From Lunularia cruciata (Eukaryota; Streptophyta; Marchantiopsida; Lunulariales; Lunulariaceae): a DNA stretch of 64,000 bases. The stretch covers positions 63,838,552 through 63,902,551 of the forward strand of contig OX419756.1 in NCBI GenBank assembly GCA_948567375.1. Direction: 5' to 3'. Every line of letters begins with the position of its first letter. The first letter of the stretch is position 1. A program made the translations under genes and the position numbers. The notes beneath the pieces were generated by a model, which was not told the origin of the DNA, ran no database searches, and saw only the letters and a program-made list of their open reading frames with translations. Positions 49,401 to 59,539 of this stretch are shown in pieces.

Positions 49401-49568
49401 GTGAGAGATCAAGTCTGGTTGTCAACCACCAACCTCAAGTTAGTTGGTCCTCATAAGCTCATACTTTTTTTTATTAGACCTTTCTCCATCCTTCGCTGCA
49501 TCAAAGCCATGGTCTATTACCTTGAGCTACCGCCACATATGAAGATCCACTCGGTATTTCATGTGTCC
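46450..49568 (+). pseudogene. Element C pol: protease, RT, RNase H, integrase (decayed)
   Basis: Legible pieces in order: protease region near 46,540-46,900 with the triad written DPR; RT with [20 protein letters not shown] near 47,300 and FLDDVLVYSR near 47,600; RNase H near 48,040-48,330; integrase near 48,580-49,310 with QTNGQIESA. Many stops and small indels interrupt the frame. The pre-chromodomain linker ends at HVS (49,560-49,568), where the psbB insert begins. Confidence 0.88.
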
Positions 49569-49836
49569 TGCTTTAGTTTCTGGTTGAGCAAGTTCCATGG
49601 CTTTGTATGAATTAGCTGTTTTTTATCCTTCTGATCCTGTTCTTGATCCAATGTGGAGATAGGGTACATTTGTTATACCTTTTATGACTCATTTAGGAAT
49701 AATAAAATCATGGGGTGGTTGGAGTATTACAAGAGAAATTGTAACTAATGCCGGTCTTTGGAGTTATGAAGGAGTAGCCGCAGTACATATTGTTTTATTA
49801 GGATTATTTTTTTAGCAGCTATTTGGCATTGGGTGT
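49569..49836 (+). pseudogene. psbB: Plastid psbB (CP47) fragment inserted in element C
   Basis: 268 bp encode an N-terminal part of the photosystem II core antenna CP47. Legible stretches are SSMALYELAVF (49,591-49,623), [36 protein letters not shown] and AAIWHWV. The wording around KSWGGW and EGVAAVH resembles non-seed-plant plastids. It is dead: TGG to TGA at 49,585, CAG to TAG at 49,660 and one base lost from a T-run near 49,807-49,813. The element's reading frame stops at a Ser codon (TCC) and resumes at the next Leu codon at 49,837, so no element sequence was lost and no target duplication is visible. No upstream psbB start or promoter came along. Confidence 0.93.
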
Positions 49837-50128
49837 TTATTATGTTGATATGCTCCCTAGCTACTCCACTTCTCTTCCATCCAAGAAAGTCGACCTTGTC
49901 TAACCCTGGCTGATGACATAGAGGAGTATGAAGTCAAATGCATTCTCCAAAAGCTCATCCAAGGTACTCACAATCCACATGTGGAATACTTGGTACATTG
50001 GAAAGTATACCTCTTGTATGACTCAACATGGGAGCCAATAGCCAACTTGACCCATGCACTAGTGTTAGTGAAATCTTTTGAGCAAAAGCTTTGCAACGAG
50101 GATGTTGAGTCTTACAAGGAAGGAGGTT
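49837..50128 (+). pseudogene. Element C chromodomain and polypurine tract
   Basis: Resumes with LL, two codons with C-to-T changes (one now TGA) and YAP. The chromodomain follows: EEYEVKCILQ, PHVEYLVHWK, STWEP and LVKSFEQKLCNED. A polypurine stretch (ACAAGGAAGGAGGTT, about 50,114-50,128) abuts the 3' LTR. A chromodomain of this kind is thought to steer integration to heterochromatin. Confidence 0.85.
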
Positions 50129-51074
50129 TGTAATACCAATAGCTAGATAGATGATCTAGACATGAAATTTGGTTTGGTAACATCTGGAAGGATGTTATAC
50201 ATGATGGACTAAGTAGATAAGCTAGAAAAATATCCCCAAAAGATTACTTCTACTAATAGGCCAAAAATCAAAATATGCTTGGGAACTTTAGAAGCAATAG
50301 CTAGGCATATGATCTAGAGGTGAAACTTGGGATGGTGACATCTAGAAGGATGTTACACATGATAGAGAACATAGATCAGATAGAAATATCACCAAAAGAG
50401 CACTTCTACAAATAGGCAATAAGCCAAAATAGGTAATTTTGAGAGATAGAGGTAGAGGCCTAAATGAATGAATTAGGCCTAAACAATGTACGTACTTTCC
50501 CCCCAATGGAGGAAATTATGGCCTTCCCTCTCCTTGTTTTGTCTCACGGAGATCTTTCCAATGGTACCTCATCCACGTGATTTTGAGATTCCTACAAGAA
50601 GATTCTCTAAAAGATTCTCTCTAATCAAAGCATGTTTGACCAACCATATGGGACCATGATGGACATGTCACCCATCCAAGCAAGTAATCTAAGGGTGGAG
50701 CTTGCTGAAAAGTCACCTATCCATGTACTTAATCCTATGGTGGAGTTCCTTGGAGAGCTTTCCAATGGTACCTCACCCATGTGATTTTCAGATTCCTACA
50801 AGAAGATTCTCTAAAATATTCCTTCTAATCAAAGCCTGTTTTACCAACCAGATGGGACCAAGACGGACATGTCACCAATCCAAGCAAGTAATCTAAGGGT
50901 GGAACTTGCTGACAGCTCACTTATCCATGTACTTAATACTATGGTGGAGTTCCTTGGAGTAGATCCTCCTTGGCTATATAATAAAGAGAAGATTCTCCTT
51001 TGGGGCATCAGAGGATCGACTGTGAAATCTATGTTTTTTCTCTTGAAGAGTTCTCTTGTCCTTGGAGTATTACA
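50129..51074 (+). repeat. 3' LTR of element C with an internal duplication
   Basis: 946 bp with TGTAATAC...GTATTACA ends. It is longer than the 5' LTR because about 204 bp (50,551-50,754) are repeated in tandem at 50,755-50,958. The two copies have diverged by many point changes, so the duplication is old. Confidence 0.88.
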
Positions 51075-52207
51075 CATGGTGAAAATCAAGCCTAAGCCTT
51101 TTATATAGTTTCTACCTAGTTGCAAAGAAATCTAGTGGCTACAAGGTGTTGGAGATCCACTAACTATGTAAAGATTGAGTCCAAGGAGAGAAATAGGAGA
51201 ATGGAAGACCAAAGTGGAAGATCACATTGAGACATTTAAATGCAGGAAAATCCAAATGTCTAGCATGAGCTTAGGCTTTGGTATTCAAAGGAAATATAAA
51301 TATAAGACTCTTGAGAAGCTTCTCTAGAATTTTCCTAAAAGCTGTCTACTTGGAATGCAAGTCAAGTTAATTGGAAGCCGTTTACTTGGCGTGCAAACTA
51401 AGCTAGCTAGGAAGCTTCCTTCTAGAAGCCACCTACTTGGCAGGCAAGCTAAGATAGCCAAGAAGCTTCCTCCTTTGCATGCACATTACCCAATACTTGG
51501 AAGGTGCCAAGTAACTTCCTAGATGCTTCTAAAATATTCTTAGCTAATTTGGACTATTTGCTACTATGTTAGTGTCAAGTAGCTCATTGGTAAGCTCCAA
51601 ATTATTACATATTCTCCCACTACTAGTTGGTGATGTACTCATCATGGAAGCTTCAAACTTGGATGGCCATTTGTGCATTTTGGAGATGAGAAAGAGGTTC
51701 CTAAGTGGCATCATGAAGGGCATACCCTTTCTAGAGGACTTTGTACTCAATATGTTGTCAATGCTCTTGTTGAATGTGGCAATGTGCAAGGATACAATTG
51801 ACTTCATACTCCTCATGATCGTTGATGACTTCTAGACAAATTCCTCTTATGCATTTCACTTCCCAAGCAAGTAGCATCTATGACGAACTACTTTTTCCCT
51901 TATATAGTTGGATGAGCAATAGTAAGATACTAGTTCCTTTTGGTAGTCTACCACTTCTCTTGCAAAGCTCATATGCCTCTTCAAAAATTTTGGGTTAGTA
52001 TGGCTATACAACTTACTGGACAACACCTTGAGTTGTTTATTAGTGTAGACTTTCCTCTCTAACGCGACAATTTGGGTTTGTATATCCTTCACCTTTGTAT
52101 ATCGAGGGTCCTCATTGCCAATGCATTCTAGTTGGTTTAGTTAAGTTGCCATATGCCTAATTTTTGCAAGTAGCCTCATCTATTTGTTCTTTAGATTTTT
52201 TTGTTAA
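51075..52207 (-). pseudogene. Older sequence with coiled-coil-like coding remnants, left of D
   Basis: On the minus strand, pieces such as DIQTQIVALERKVYTN (from 52,092) and RSMKSIVSLHIATFNKSIDN (from 51,816) look like decayed coding sequence with heptad-like regions. The product is not recognised; a gag-like or other transposon protein is possible. The same older sequence appears to continue on the far side of element D at 58,506. The part nearest element C (51,075-51,540) shows nothing I can name. Confidence 0.4.
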
Positions 52208-52775
52208 TATAATACTCCAAGGACAAGAGAACTATCCAAGAGAGATACAAGAAAGAAGACACAAGTTTCACACCCAATCCTCCAAATGCAAAGAGGATCC
52301 TCTCAAAGGAACCTTCACCCTTGGATCAGATACATGGATTGGTGACCTGTCAGCAAGCTCCATCCTTGGATTAGTTTTTTGGATGAGTGATGTGTCAGTC
52401 CTTGTACTATCTAGTTGGTCAAATGGGTTTGACCAAAGGGAATCTTTAGGGAATCTCCTTGTAGGGAGCTTAGAATCACATGGGTGAGGTACCATTGGAA
52501 AGCTCTTGATGAGATGAACTATAGGAGGAGAAGGAAAGCCTTCTTCCCATGAGGGCGGGGTGAATATTTCCATTTTTGAGGCCTAATTCATCCATTAGGC
52601 CTCCAAAATTGGCTCTAAAGTTTTCAAGAAATTTTTGGCTTTTACCCTATTAGTAGAAGTACTCTTTTGGTGACACCTTTGTCTGATCTACCTAGCCCAT
52701 TATACATAACATCCTTCTAGATGTTGCCAAGCCAATTTTCACCTCTAGATAATATGTCTAGCTACTTGTATTGCA
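52208..52775 (-). repeat. 3' LTR of element D
   Basis: 568 bp, with the terminal TG changed to TA and the other end GTATTGCA. A deletion of about 35 bp has removed the TATA region that the 5' LTR retains. A polypurine tract (minus strand CTTGAAAGGGAGGAGGTT) lies just inside at 52,776-52,793. Confidence 0.85.
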
Positions 52776-52788
52776 AACCTCCTCCCTT

Positions 52789-55700
52789 TCAAGACGCAAA
52801 GTACTCATTGCAAAGTTGTTGCTCAAAAGATTGAACTAACAATGGTGTGTTGGTCAAGTTGGTTGTTGGCTCCCATGTTGCCTCATATAGTGGGTACCCT
52901 TTCCAATGGACCAGATATTCTACACGTGGATGGCAAGTACCACGGATGTGTTTTTGGAGAATGCATTTAACCTCATACTCCTCCGCCTCATCAACCAACA
53001 AGGTCAACTTTCTTGGATGGAAGAGATATAGGGTGTCCAAGGAGCATATCAATGTAACAAGGAAACATGAAACACCAGGTGGATCTTTATATATGATGGT
53101 AGCTGGAGTTGATAGGCACAATATCGATGCAACAAAGGATGGAGAAAGGTCTAATAAAACAAGGTTTGAGCTTATAAGGACCAACTAACTTGAGGTTGGT
53201 GGTTGACAGCTAAACTTGATCTCCCACATTGAACTCCATGTGTTGGCGGTGTGCATTGCATACTACTTTTGCCAATTTTGAGCAATCTACAACTTGTACT
53301 TGGCGTGCTCTACCCCTTGTTGGATCCTAGAAACAAAAGTGTTGATAACATCAACCTTGGTAGCCACTGGATGGACCTTCATCAAGTTTGAAGGTGTGAA
53401 AGGATGGTTTCCGTACATGAGGAAGAATGGTGTGACTTGTGTGGAGGCATTCACCAAATTGTTGTAAGCAAATTCCACCAATGAGAGTAAGGTGTCCCAA
53501 CTCTCTTGCTTATCCAAAGTAAAGCCCCAAAGCATGTCCTCAATAGTGAAATTTTCCCTCTCTATTTGTCCATCAGTCTATGGATAGTAAGCTATGGATA
53601 TAGCCAATTTGGTTTTGAAGAACTCAAAGAGTGTTCTCCAAAACAAGCTAGTGAATTGAGTGCATCTATCCGTGATGAGCACTTGAGACAAGCCATGATG
53701 GGAAAAGACTGCATCTAAGTACAATTGAGCTAGTTGTAGAGCAATCACATCCTTGGTGGTAGGACATAATGAATCATTTTTGAGTCGGTTGACAAAGACT
53801 ACAATGGAATTAAACCCAGAGGTGGTCTTAGACTATTCCCAAACCAGATCCATGCTTACTTGTTCCGAATGTTGTGTAGGAGTAGGGAGAGGTTGGAAGA
53901 GTCCTATGGAAGCTTGATTAGAAGCCTTATTTTGTTGATAAAGTAGGCAGCTCCAAATATATTCCATCACATTGTTGCTCATATTGGGCCAATAGTAATG
54001 ACATTTGACTACATCTAAGGTCTTGTCCATTCCAATGTGACCTACAGTGGCAAAATCATGACATTCCATTAGGATGGTGGTTCTTAGATCCATATCATTT
54101 GGGATCCACAACTTGCCATCATGAAAGGTGAGTCCTTGGGTGTTGGTGATGCCTTTGGATGATTGAGCACCTACAATTTGTGGATCAGTTTTTGTAGCAA
54201 CAAGCATCCTAGGCTAGAATTTGGGGTTTATCTTGATTACTACCACCAAATTGTTTTCCATTGGCATTTGGGTGAATGCATATGCAAGATACTTCTTGTC
54301 CTTCACATATATGATTGTCATCTTGAATTTTTGTCTCCACTCTACCCACCAAAACTATTGATGAGAAAGATCTTTTTGTGTCTTGAGGTAGACTAGAGAT
54401 CTACCTCAAGAAAAATGTCTCCACCACAAATGCCTTCTCACCCAAATAGTGCTTCCAATGCTTGGTTGCAAGGACAATGACTAGCTCTTCTTGTTTGGTA
54501 GTATGATAGTTGCATTTTTTTGGTTGCAACTTACAAGAGAAATACATAATTGGATGCCATCCATCTTGCCATTCTTGTTGTAGGACTGCTCTTATTGCTA
54601 CACATGATGCATCTATAGCCATCTTGATTGGACTTTTTGGGTCATATCATTTCAAGATTGGTGCATGTAGTAATGTGTCTTTCAACTCCTAGAAAGCCAA
54701 TTCTTGTGTGGTTCCTCATATCCACCTCTTTCCCTTGCCCAATAGTATTGTGAGAGGTTGTGCAATCTGAGAGAAGTCCTTGACAAATTGATGATAAAAC
54801 CCTATCAATCTCAAGAAACTCTTGAGTTGAGTATGATCTTCTGGAGCACTCCATTTTTGAATGACCTTTATTTGATCTGTTAACACTTGGATACACTCTG
54901 CACTTACTCTATGCCCTAAGTAGTCTACTTCAGATTTGCCAAAATTGCACTTTGAGATTTTGGCATACAATTTTTTTCTATTGCAAAATCTGGAGGACTT
55001 CTTGTAGATGTTGCTTGTGCTTTGTCAATGTCTTACTGTAGACTAAGATGTCACCAAGAAAAATGATAATAGATTTATCCAAGTACGGAAAAAATATGTC
55101 ATTCATCAAGCTCATGAAAGTGGCTAGAGCATTGGTGAGGCCAAACGGCATCACCAAGTACTTGAAGTGACCATACCTTGTTCAAAAGGCCATTTTGTGT
55201 ATGTCTTCTTCCGCAATCCTAATTTGGTTGTAATTGCTCCACAAATCAAGTTTGGTGAAGTACCTTGCACCATTGAGTTGATCAAACAAGTCATCCATGC
55301 AAGGTAATGGATATTTATTCTTCCCCGTTTGTTGATTCAATCCCTAATAGTCAATGCACATGCACATTGTTCCGTCCTTCTTCTTCACAAAAAATACAAG
55401 AGCCCCATATGGTGATACATTGGGTTGGATAAACTCCTTCTGCAACATATCCTCAATTTGAGCCTTACACTCCTCCAACTCATGAGGTGATAGTCAATAT
55501 GGGGCCTTACAAGGAGATGTCTTCCCAAGATGTATCTCAATTTTATGATATACTCTCCTTTTTGGTGGTAAACCTACGGGTAATTCATCCAAAAAGACAT
55601 CTAGGAATCCATTGACCACATCTATCAATTTTTCAAGAATTTTTCCATTGTGTTGGGCACTCTGGACTCTTTTTAAACCCATGAAACATCTATCTTTCTT

Positions 55701-56150
55701 ACCAATAAATGTGGTCCTTATCACATATAGAGGCAACTCTTGCCTTTGTGATCTTCCTTTAATCCCAAAGATCTTCCATTGACTAGTTTTCACTTCTTTC
55801 TTTCTCCAATCTACCATGGGGTTGTAGTGCTCCATCCATGGCATACCTAAGATTGCATCATAACGAGCTATTTGTATTACTTGCCACTTGATTGCTTCTT
55901 GATACACTCCTACAAAGAGTATTACCTTTCTAGGTAATGATTCAATCTTCTTTGTTTGACCATTAGGTAACTCTACTTCATCCTTCTCCTTCTTCTCTAG
56001 TCCCATCTCCAACCTTATTGCAACAGAGCAAGATAAGAAATTCTCTATTGCCCCTAGGTCTATCAACACTCTCATCAGATTTCCTTCTAGCACTCCATTT
56101 ACAACAATTAATTGTGTGTTTATCTTCTTCCTCCTTGCACACTAGTCCTT
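52789..56150 (-). pseudogene. Element D pol: protease to chromodomain (decayed)
   Basis: Legible pieces: protease 56,093-55,750 with the triad written DLG; RT between about 55,490 and 54,970 (YGALVFFVKKKDG and a FLGD box replacing FLDD are readable); RNase H near 54,640-54,400; integrase 54,207-53,290 with an HHCC-type finger whose first Cys reads Tyr (CLLYQQ); chromodomain 53,000-52,789 (EEYEVKCILQKHIRGT, WKGYPLYEATWEP). Several stops and frameshifts separate them. Confidence 0.87.
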
Positions 56151-56209
56151 GTCCTCCCCCTACTTTTACTCTTCTTCACCAAGCCAGTAAGGCCGCAAAG
56201 TATATTTAT

Positions 56210-57290
56210 AGGTGATCTTTGTTTTTGGGTGTGATTTCCACATCTTCCTCTTCAATTCACCTTGTCATGTGGTTGAGAGGTTGAGTGTATGGAGGCCAAG
56301 GGCTTCTAAGATGACGAGCATAACAATTGATGGTTATGTGCCCAATTTGGCCATAATTGTAACATTGTTGTTGTTTTGCTTGAGCCCCTTCTCCCAATGG
56401 GACTCCTTCTCTCCTTTCTTTGAACCGTCCTTTTTCTCCTTGGAGAGGTCTTGCTTCTCTATCTCAAAATTGAATGTTGCTCAATTCCATAGGAAGCGGT
56501 CTACCAAAATGGCGTGTCTCGGCCCGATAGTTTCGCATAGTGTTATCACTTCACCTTCTCCAAGCGCCCCTACTATTCTTTGGGCACAAGCAATGGCTTC
56601 AAAAATAGTACAAGGATTTTACGCCATTACCTCTTGGAAAATCCGCTCTTTTGATACTCTCTTGAAATTGTCAAGAGCTTTGGTTGGAATCATATCGGTT
56701 ATCGCAACCTGTAGATCCAGAAATGCCTCTATGTACTCTTGTATGCTATTCTTCTACTTCAACTCCTAGAGTCTGGTTTGGGCCATTTACATGGAATCCA
56801 CAGATGTAAATTCTTGAGCAGCCTTTCTTGCATGGCTATCCAAGTGACCTCTCTTCCTTATATTAGCAATGATCATTTGCAAGCATCATACCATGCAAGG
56901 GCTTTATCAATCAAGTACCCATACGCAAACACACATACAAAGTGATCAATGATCTCCATTTTGAACAATCAAAGGTATTGATTTATTCTTGAAATCCAAT
57001 TTTCACTGTCCCTTGTAAGGCTTGATGTTGCATATCTTTTTCATTTGTAGTAACAATATGGCTTGGTTGTTCATTGGAATCTGTGTCATTGGCATGCATG
57101 ACTCTCTAGGTACTTCAATTGCTGGTGTTGGTTGTTGAAACGGCTCCCCTTCTTGCATTACTTGATCATTCTTGATAGTATGTATTTGATTTTGCAATTC
57201 TTCCATGGTCATCTTGATTTCTTGAAACTAGTTCAACATCCCTTGCATTCCTTGCATCAACTCATACAACTACAGATCCATGATTCCTAC
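56210..57290 (-). pseudogene. Element D gag
   Basis: N-terminal part near 57,280-57,003 (MTMEELQNQIHTIKNDQVMQ, then CNIKPYKGQ and TGA). The capsid-like part runs through ALAWYDAW near 56,900. The knuckle near 56,340-56,380 reads CYNYGQIGHITINC: the second Cys has become Tyr through one G-to-A change. The frame ends in TAA at the same place relative to pol as in element B. Confidence 0.83.
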
Positions 57291-57339
57291 ACATGACCAA
57301 TGTTCAATTGCTACTTGCAACTTACTACTTCCTACAATG

Positions 57340-57775
57340 AAAGGTTAAAATGATCACTTGAGAGGGTGCACAAACTTTGAGGACTACCATTGGGACCTCA
57401 AAGGCTATCACTTATTGATGATAATCCTCACCAAAATTATAAACTACAAAATCCCTAAACATCACTTTTGGTCTAACTACATAACGGATTACTACTTGTG
57501 TGTTAAAAGGGTGAGGATTCAGTACATTCAGATCCATAACAACATAATAGAATGTAGATGGTCAAATTCCACTCTTTTTCGTATACCACCATAGGTAGAA
57601 TCACAAGGTTTGGTGAATTCATCACTCTGTCCATGAATTTTGCTCCAAAGTGATAAACTAGAGATACTCTCATTTGTTCACACTAGATGTATAATCTTGA
57701 TGTGGAATGGATTCAAGAATGGGAAGCTAAGTGCAAGAAATTATCCTCTTGGTGCATCCATCCCATCCGCTCTCT
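57340..57775 (-). pseudogene. Element D pre-gag leader
   Basis: Related to the leaders of B and C: MDAPRG then a stop, FPFLNPFHIK, then after a frameshift QMRVSLVYHFGAKFMDRVMN, WNLTIYILL, and MDLNVLNPHPFNTQVVIRYV with FRDFVVYNFGEDYHQ. The TGA that ends the first segment in B and C is TGT here, so the two segments may once have been one frame. Confidence 0.6.
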
Positions 57776-57888
57776 AAAGGACTTCCCAAGTCTAGCAATT
57801 GCACTATGTTCTCCATCTCAGATTACACAATTTCAATAGCTCGTGCTTTTCCATAAGAAGTGATCTCACTATCTTGGGTTAAAACACT

Positions 57889-57901
57889 TGCTTTGATACC
57901 A
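57889..57901 (-). other. Primer-binding site of element D
   Basis: TGGTATCAAAGCA on the minus strand, two bases from the 5' LTR end, is one transition away from the initiator-Met-tRNA match in element B. Confidence 0.85.
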
Positions 57902-57902
57902 T

Positions 57903-58505
57903 TGTAATACTCTGAGGACAAGAGAACTCTCCAAGAGAGATATAAGAGAGAAGAACATAGGTTTTACACTCAATCCTCCGATGCCCCAAAGAAGCACCTT
58001 CTCTTTATTATATAGCAGAGAGGATCCACTCAAAGGAAGCTCCACCCTTAGATCAGATACATGGATTGGTGACTTATCAACAAGCTCCATCCTTGGATTA
58101 GTTGTTTGGATGGGTGACATGTCAGTCCTTGTTCTATCTAGTTGGTCAAACGGGTTTGACCAAAGGGAATCTTTAAGGAATCTTCTTATAGGGAGCTCAG
58201 AATTGCATGGGTGAGGTACCATTGGAAAACTCTCAATGAGAAAAACTATAGGAAGGAGAAGGCAAGCCTTTTTCCCTTGAAGCAAGGAGAGGAAACCTTT
58301 CATTTTTTAGGCCTAATTCATCCGTTTAGGCCTCCAAATTGGCTCTAAAGTTCTCAAGCTATTTTTGGTTTTTGCTATATTAGTAGAAGTACTCTTTTGG
58401 TGATAACTTTTTTTGATCTACCTAGCCCATTGTACACAACATCCTTCTAGATGTTACCAAGCAAATTTTCACCTCTAGATAATATGTCTAGCTGCTTGTA
58501 TTATA
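57903..58505 (-). repeat. 5' LTR of element D
   Basis: 603 bp, TGTAATAC...GTATTATA, retaining a TATA region (TTTATTATATAG on the plus strand near 58,003-58,014). Confidence 0.87.
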
Positions 58506-58943
58506 GTTGATTTTGGAGTTTGTTTGATAACTAGTTTCATATTTTTGCTTGTTGCTCATCTTCCTTTTCTTTTTGGTATTTGAGGCTTTTGTTGAGATCA
58601 TGAATACAAAGATCTATTAGCTTTTCCAAATTTTCATAAATTGTTTCCACCATTGTTATCTTTGTGCAAGCCTCATTTAATTTAGTTTGAAAGGATATCA
58701 ATTCATCATCTCATGCTCATTTGTTGTCTTTGTGCTTGTTTTGTTGTTGGAAGACTTTGGCATGATTTTTTCAACCTTTGCCTTCAACTATCATAGAACT
58801 ACCTTGGGTTGCTCTTGTCATAGGAGTTTGTCTTGCTACAAATTCCCATATTCTACCCTTCTCCTTAGAAGTATTTACTTCCTCATCTAGCTACTTCTTG
58901 GCTTTGTTTATGTTATTACAAAGGAGAGCCTTAACCTTAGCAA
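58506..58943 (-). pseudogene. Older coiled-coil-like remnant between D and F
   Basis: Continues the sequence interrupted by element D. On the minus strand it reads, among stops, MVETIYENLEKLIDLCIHDL and KSLKYQKEKEDEQQAK, a charged, heptad-rich stretch. No family is recognised. Element F begins at 58,944, so the same older locus was hit at least twice. Confidence 0.4.
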
Positions 58944-59528
58944 TGTAAGACTCCAAGGATAGGAGAACCTCCAAGAGAGAAAACACAAAGCTTCACACTC
59001 AATACTCCGTTGTTCCAAAGGAGCACATTGTCTTTATTACATAGCAAAGAGGATCCCTTCAAAGGAAGCTCTACCCTTGGATCAGATACATGGATTGGTG
59101 ATATATTAGTGAGCCCTACCTTTAGATTAGTTGCTTGGATGGGTGAAATGTTGGTCTTTGTCCTATCTGGTTGGTCAAATAGGTTTGACTAGAGAGAATC
59201 TTTAGGGAATATTCTTGTAGGAAGCTTAGAATCATATTGGTGAGGTACCATTAGAAAGCTCTCAATGAGAAATATTGAAGAGGAGAAGGCAAAAATATTC
59301 CCCTATCGGAATGTAAGAATTGCATTTTTGAGACCTAATTCATCTATTTAGGCCTCCGAAATTGGCCTTGAAGTTTTTAGGGTGTTTTCAAGTCTTGCTT
59401 AATTAGTGGAAGTAGTCTTTCGATGACACCTCTATCTGATCTACTTAGTTCATCATATATAATATCCTTCTAGATATTACCAAGCCCATTTCCACATCTA
59501 GACAATATGTCTAGCTATTGGTATCACA
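58944..59528 (-). repeat. 3' LTR of element F
   Basis: 585 bp, TGTAAGAC...GTATCACA. It follows the same block order as the other LTRs (purine-rich start, GGATCAGATACATGGATTGG, TTGGTCAAAT, GGCCTCCGAAATTGGCC). Confidence 0.82.
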
Positions 59529-59539
59529 AACCTTCCCAA

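Larger units (their letters stand above)
37366..51074 (+). mobile_element. Ty3/gypsy chromovirus C (split by element B)
   Basis: LTRs lie at 37,366-38,116 and 50,129-51,074, both with TGTAATAC...GTATTACA ends. Order on the plus strand: LTR, primer site, pre-gag leader, gag, protease, RT, RNase H, integrase, chromodomain, polypurine tract, LTR. Element B (38,364-45,018) interrupts the leader. Numerous stops and frameshifts make all frames defective. The pentamers outside the LTRs (GATAG and CATGG) do not form a convincing target duplication, so one end may be rearranged. A 268-bp psbB fragment lies upstream of the chromodomain. Confidence 0.9.
52208..58505 (-). mobile_element. Ty3/gypsy chromovirus D (old, full length)
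   Basis: LTRs at 52,208-52,775 (3') and 57,903-58,505 (5'). The flanking pentamers GTTAA (52,203-52,207) and GTTGA (58,506-58,510) differ by one transition and are read as the target duplication. Internal order on the minus strand is leader, gag, protease, RT, RNase H, integrase, chromodomain. The LTRs differ far more than those of B and every frame is broken, so this is an older insertion. Confidence 0.9.

Noticed and set aside
49569-49836. A working psbB gene, or plastid DNA assembled by mistake
   Set aside because: Two nonsense changes and a frameshift make it dead, and the retroelement coding sequence continues directly on both sides.
37361-51079. Target-site duplication for element C
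   Set aside because: GATAG and CATGG agree at only three of five bases including a transversion, so they are not accepted as a duplication.
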